From NCBI GenBank assembly GCA_036268405.1, contig DATAUF010000100.1, forward strand, positions 1-14,571: DNA of 14,571 nucleotides. The letters are read 5' to 3'. Position numbers and translations under genes: made by a program. Source of the stretch: DASZTV01 sp036268405. Its GTDB lineage: Bacteria; Actinomycetota; Actinomycetes; JAFAQI01. Under the pieces are notes generated by a model. The model saw only the letters and a program-made list of their open reading frames with translations. It did no database searches and was not told the origin of the DNA. Positions within the stretch are counted from its first letter, which is position 1. Every line of letters starts with the position of its first letter. Positions 12,322 through 14,571 of the stretch are shown one piece after another.

Positions 12322-13199
12322 GCCGTCTCCTCCTCGGTAGCAGCGGGCTCGTCCGCAGCAGCGGGCTCTTCTGCAGCGGGCTCGTCCGCAGCAGCGGGCT
12401 CGTCCGCAGCAGCGGGCTCTTCTGCAGCGGGCTCTGCAGCGGGCTCGTCCGCAGCGGTTTCTTCTGCAGCGGTCTCGTCGGCAGCCGGCGCTTCCGCGAC
12501 TGGCTCATCGGCCTCGGCCGCCGGCTGCGCGGCCTTCTTCGCCGGCTTCGCGGCCTTGACGGGGGTCGTCTCCGGCGCATCCGCGCCGAGGAAGACGCGC
12601 AGCGCACCCTCGGTGAAGACCAGATCGTCCGAGACCAGCACGTCGTAGGTATTGAGCTGGTCGGGAGCGAGCAGGTGTACCGACGCAATGTTGCGCAGGC
12701 TCTTCCAGGTCAGCGTGTCCTCGCGCGCGACCACCACGAGCACGTGGCGGCTGGACGCGATCGTCGCGAGCGCGGTCGCTGCCGCGCTGGTCGACGGGGT
12801 GTCCCCTGCGACCAGCGACGAAACGATGTGCAACTTGCCGCCGCGCGCCCGATCAGACAGGGCCGACCGCAGCGCGGCCGCCTTCATCTTCTTCGGGGTG
12901 CGCTGGACGTAGGAACGCGGATGCGGGCCGTGCACGACGCCGCCGCCCGCGAACTGCGGTGCGCGGGTCGAGCCCTGACGGGCGCGGCCGGTGCCCTTCT
13001 GCCGGTACGGCTTGCGACCACCGCCGCGAACCTCGCCGCGAGTCTTGGTGTCGGCCGTGCCCTGCCGCGCCGCAGCGAGCTGCGCGACGACGACCTGGTG
13101 CACCAACGGGATGTTGACGGTCACGTCGAAGACCGCGTCCGGCAGCTCGATGCTTCCGGTCACGTCACCGGTCGGCGACTTCACATCGACGGTTGCCAT
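12318..13199 (-). CDS. rplD: 50S ribosomal protein L4 with long acidic C-terminal tail
   Basis: L4 reaches into the exit tunnel through an extended loop and, in Escherichia coli, represses its own S10 operon. The 293-residue protein has the normal L4 fold in residues 1-205: IELPDAVFDVTVNIPLVHQV, the loop with TRGEVRGGGRKPYRQKGTGR and ARQGSTRAPQFAGGGVVHGP, and the C-terminal part ending EGALRVFLGADAPE. Standard L4 is about 200-225 residues, so 206-293 is an extension. It starts basic (KAAKPAKKA, 215-223), then becomes Ala/Glu/Asp/Pro repeats such as ADEPAAADEPAAEEPAA with no Lys or Arg. The frame runs intact to the ATGA overlap with rplW, which argues against a frameshift artefact. The start overlaps the rplC stop (TGATG). 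Confidence 0.97.
   Translation of the reverse strand: MATVDVKSPTGDVTGSIELPDAVFDVTVNIPLVHQVVVAQLAAARQGTADTKTRGEVRGGGRKPYRQKGTGRARQGSTRAPQFAGGGVVHGPHPRSYVQRTPKKMKAAALRSALSDRARGGKLHIVSSLVAGDTPSTSAAATALATIASSRHVLVVVAREDTLTWKSLRNIASVHLLAPDQLNTYDVLVSDDLVFTEGALRVFLGADAPETTPVKAAKPAKKAAQPAAEADEPVAEAPAADETAAEETAADEPAAEPAAEEPAAADEPAAADEPAAEEPAAADEPAATEEETA
12339..12485. repeat. Minisatellite-like tandem repeat inside the rplD 3' end
   Basis: On the plus strand the units GCAGCAGCGGGCTCGTCC and the variant GCAGCGGGCTCTTCT recur over about 147 bp. A 33-bp block starting at 12351 is repeated exactly 51 bp later at 12402, both offsets being multiples of three. Spacing keeps the reading frame, encoding DEPAA/EEPAA units of the L4 tail. 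Such a repeat could change unit number by slippage without breaking the gene. It lacks the spacer variety of a CRISPR array. Confidence 0.85.
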
Positions 13200-13867
13200 C
13201 AGACGACACCTCCCCCGGCGAGCGGAGTCTTCGCGGCGGTCCGGATCATCACGAGCGAGCCGGTCGGGCCAGGGATCGCGCCCTTGATCAGCAACATGCC
13301 CTTCTCGGCGTCAACCGAGTGGACCTTCAGGTTGAGGGTCGTGGTGCGCGCGCCACCGTGGCGACCGGCCATCCGGACACCCTTGAAGACGCGGGACGGA
13401 GTCGCACAGGCACCGATGGAGCCGGGCGAGCGGTGCTTGCGCTGCACGCCGTGGCCGGCGCCGAGGCCGGAGAAGCCGTGGCGCTTCATGACACCGGTGA
13501 AGCCCTTGCCCTTGCTGGTCGCGACGACGTCGACGAGCGTGCCCGCCTCGAAGACCTCGGCGGTGACCTCTTGGCCCACCTCGTAGGTCGACGCATCGGT
13601 CGTGCGGAGCTCGACGACATAGCGGCGCGGCGGCACGCCGGCCTTGCCGAAGTGACCGGTCTCAGGCTTGTTGACCTTGCGCGGGTCGACAGTGCCGAAG
13701 CCGAGCTGGACGGCGTCATAGCCGTCACGCTCAGGCGTACGGACCTGCGTCACCACACAGGGACCGGCCTTCACAACCGTCACCGGGACCAGCCGGTTCG
13801 CGGCATCCCAGACCTGGGTCATCCCGAGCTTCTCGCCCAGGATGCCCTTCTGTTGTCTCGTACCCAT
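13199..13867 (-). CDS. rplC: 50S ribosomal protein L3
   Basis: L3 starts large-subunit assembly and reaches toward the peptidyl-transferase centre. The 222-residue product begins MGTRQQKGILGEKLGMTQVW, and contains VTVVKAGPCVVTQVRTPERD, DVVATSKGKGFTGVMKRHGF with SGLGAGHGVQRKHRSPGSIG (the methylatable glutamine region) and GARTTTLNLKVHSVDAEKGM. Length is normal. The ATG at 13865-13867 has GAGGGA ten bases upstream. It is preceded by a 118-bp spacer from rpsJ that holds three consecutive hairpins, the largest gap inside the S10 block, so it may be separately controlled. Confidence 0.98.
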   Translation of the reverse strand: MGTRQQKGILGEKLGMTQVWDAANRLVPVTVVKAGPCVVTQVRTPERDGYDAVQLGFGTVDPRKVNKPETGHFGKAGVPPRRYVVELRTTDASTYEVGQEVTAEVFEAGTLVDVVATSKGKGFTGVMKRHGFSGLGAGHGVQRKHRSPGSIGACATPSRVFKGVRMAGRHGGARTTTLNLKVHSVDAEKGMLLIKGAIPGPTGSLVMIRTAAKTPLAGGGVV

Positions 13868-13888
13868 TGCTACTTAGTCCCTCGGAAT

Positions 13889-13974
13889 GACGGCTCTGAG
13901 CCGTCGGCTGGCAAGGCCGCAGGAGCCGCCGTGTGCTGAGGCACACAAGGCGACGAGAACGCCGCCAGGCGGCG
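13889..13974 (-). promoter_or_regulatory. Three consecutive hairpins in the rpsJ-rplC spacer
   Basis: In transcription order: CGCCGCC/GGCGGCG (13960-13974, one- or three-base loop); GTGTGC/GCACAC with loop CTCA (13931-13946), extended outward through a two-base bulge by GTCGCC/GGCGGC (13949-13954 with 13925-13930); and GACGGCT/AGCCGTC with loop CAG (13889-13905). No uridine tract follows any of them. The GC arms of the first two are complementary to each other as well, so mutually exclusive folds are possible. Attenuator, protein-binding leader or RNase processing site are all open. Confidence 0.5.
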
Positions 13975-13985
13975 GGTCAGAGTCG

Positions 13986-14294
13986 TCATAGCTTGATCTC
14001 GATGTCGACGCCGGCCGGCAGGTCGAGCCGCATCAGCGAGTCGACCGTCTTCGGCGTCGGGTCCAGGATGTCGATCAGGCGCTTGTGAGTGCGCATCTCG
14101 AAGTGCTCACGCGAGTCCTTGTACTTGTGCGGTGAGCGGATGACGCAGTACACGTTTTTCTCAGTCGGCAGCGGCACCGGGCCCGCGACCTGCGCACCAG
14201 TTCTCGTCACCGTCTCCACGATCTTGCGTGCAGAGGAGTCGATGATCTCGTGGTCGTAGGCCTTGAGCCGAATGCGGATCTTCTGTCCCGCCAT
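13986..14294 (-). CDS. rpsJ: 30S ribosomal protein S10
   Basis: S10 is in the head of the small subunit and also, as NusE, partners NusB in transcription antitermination of rRNA. The 102-residue product begins MAGQKIRIRLKAYDHEIIDS, has VPLPTEKNVYCVIRSPHKYK, SREHFEMRTHKRLIDILDP and ends LPAGVDIEIKL; length and sequence are standard. The ATG at 14292-14294 has only a weak purine stretch (GAGAAG) close upstream, with AAGGA further away. It lies 114 bp after tuf, beyond a GC-rich hairpin, so it probably starts its own transcription unit, although no convincing promoter box was found in the gap. Confidence 0.98.
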   Translation of the reverse strand: MAGQKIRIRLKAYDHEIIDSSARKIVETVTRTGAQVAGPVPLPTEKNVYCVIRSPHKYKDSREHFEMRTHKRLIDILDPTPKTVDSLMRLDLPAGVDIEIKL

Positions 14295-14365
14295 GGCTTC
14301 TCTTCACAATCCTTCGGTCGTTACCGCTGCTGCTGCGCGCTTGCTGGAACTGTGTGGTGATCGGT

Positions 14366-14391
14366 GGCGGCCGGCGTTGGGACCGGCCGCC
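14366..14391 (-). terminator. GC-rich hairpin after tuf, probable U-less terminator
   Basis: GGCGGCCGG (14366-14374) and CCGGCCGCC (14383-14391) are perfect reverse complements around an eight-base loop, starting about 18 bases after the tuf stop codon. The nine-pair all-GC stem is very stable. No uridine run follows in the minus-strand transcript, which is common for actinobacterial terminators. It probably separates tuf from rpsJ. Confidence 0.6.
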
Positions 14392-14408
14392 CCCGTTTAG
14401 TAATTCTC

Positions 14409-14571
14409 TTACTCGTTGATCTTGGTGACGCGGCCCGCGCCGACGGTCCGGCCGCCCTCGCGGATCGCGAACCGCAGACCGTCTTCCATGGCGACCGGCT
14501 GGATCAGCTCGACCGACATCTCGGTGTTGTCGCCCGGCATGACCATCTCGGTGCCCTCAGGCAGCGTGACG
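14409..14571 (-). CDS. tuf: Elongation factor Tu (C-terminal 53 residues)
   Basis: EF-Tu delivers aminoacyl-tRNA to the ribosomal A site. Only the end of the gene is in the window: the minus strand encodes VTLPEGTEMVMPGDNTEMSV, ELIQPVAMEDGLRFAIREGG and RTVGAGRVTKINE before a TAA at 14409-14411. These are the characteristic last strands of domain III, including the universally conserved REGGRTVGAG. The rest of the gene lies beyond the right edge. Its position before rpsJ is the usual str-to-S10 junction (fusA-tuf-rpsJ). Confidence 0.97.
   Translation of the reverse strand, partial: VTLPEGTEMVMPGDNTEMSVELIQPVAMEDGLRFAIREGGRTVGAGRVTKINE

Noticed and set aside
12339..12485. Possible CRISPR-like or intergenic tandem array
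   Set aside because: Units are contiguous and degenerate, without unique spacers, and they lie in frame within the rplD coding region.

Overview
The window is the S10-spc ribosomal protein supercluster of a high-GC Gram-positive bacterium (Actinomycetota). Every gene I can support lies on the minus strand, so transcription runs from high to low coordinates. The assignment rests on the gene order (tuf, S10, L3, L4, L23, L2, S19, L22, S3, L16, L29, S17, L14, L24, L5, S14, S8, L6, L18, S5, L30, L15, secY, adk, map, infA, rpmJ), the high GC, the frequent GTG starts, the zinc-type S14, and an IF-1 sequence of actinobacterial type. I cannot place it below phylum with confidence.

Layout in transcription order: the last 53 codons of EF-Tu (tuf) at 14409-14571, followed by a GC-rich hairpin; the S10 block (rpsJ to rpsQ, 14294-8637); the spc block (rplN to rplO, 8640-4489); the export and maturation genes secY, adk and map (4398-1549); a gene for an unrecognised secreted protein (1501-473); then a probable promoter, infA (IF-1) and the first 23 codons of rpmJ (L36), which is cut by the window edge. 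Coding density is very high. Many junctions are ATGA, TGATG, TAATG or TAGTG overlaps, implying translational coupling and balanced synthesis of ribosomal subunit proteins.

The genes form one growth-related programme: ribosomal proteins, the elongation factor, the Sec translocon channel, adenylate kinase, methionine aminopeptidase and initiation factor 1.

Most of the window is ordinary. The departures are: a secreted, beta-propeller-like orphan with a TTA codon placed between map and infA; a perfect 13-bp inverted repeat that links the end of that gene to the putative infA promoter; an 88-residue acidic Ala/Glu/Asp/Pro tail on L4 encoded by a minisatellite-like repeat; a second acidic tail on S3; a 118-bp rpsJ-rplC spacer with three consecutive hairpins; and a four-cysteine zinc-ribbon form of L24. 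No tRNA, rRNA, CRISPR array, insertion sequence or origin is visible.
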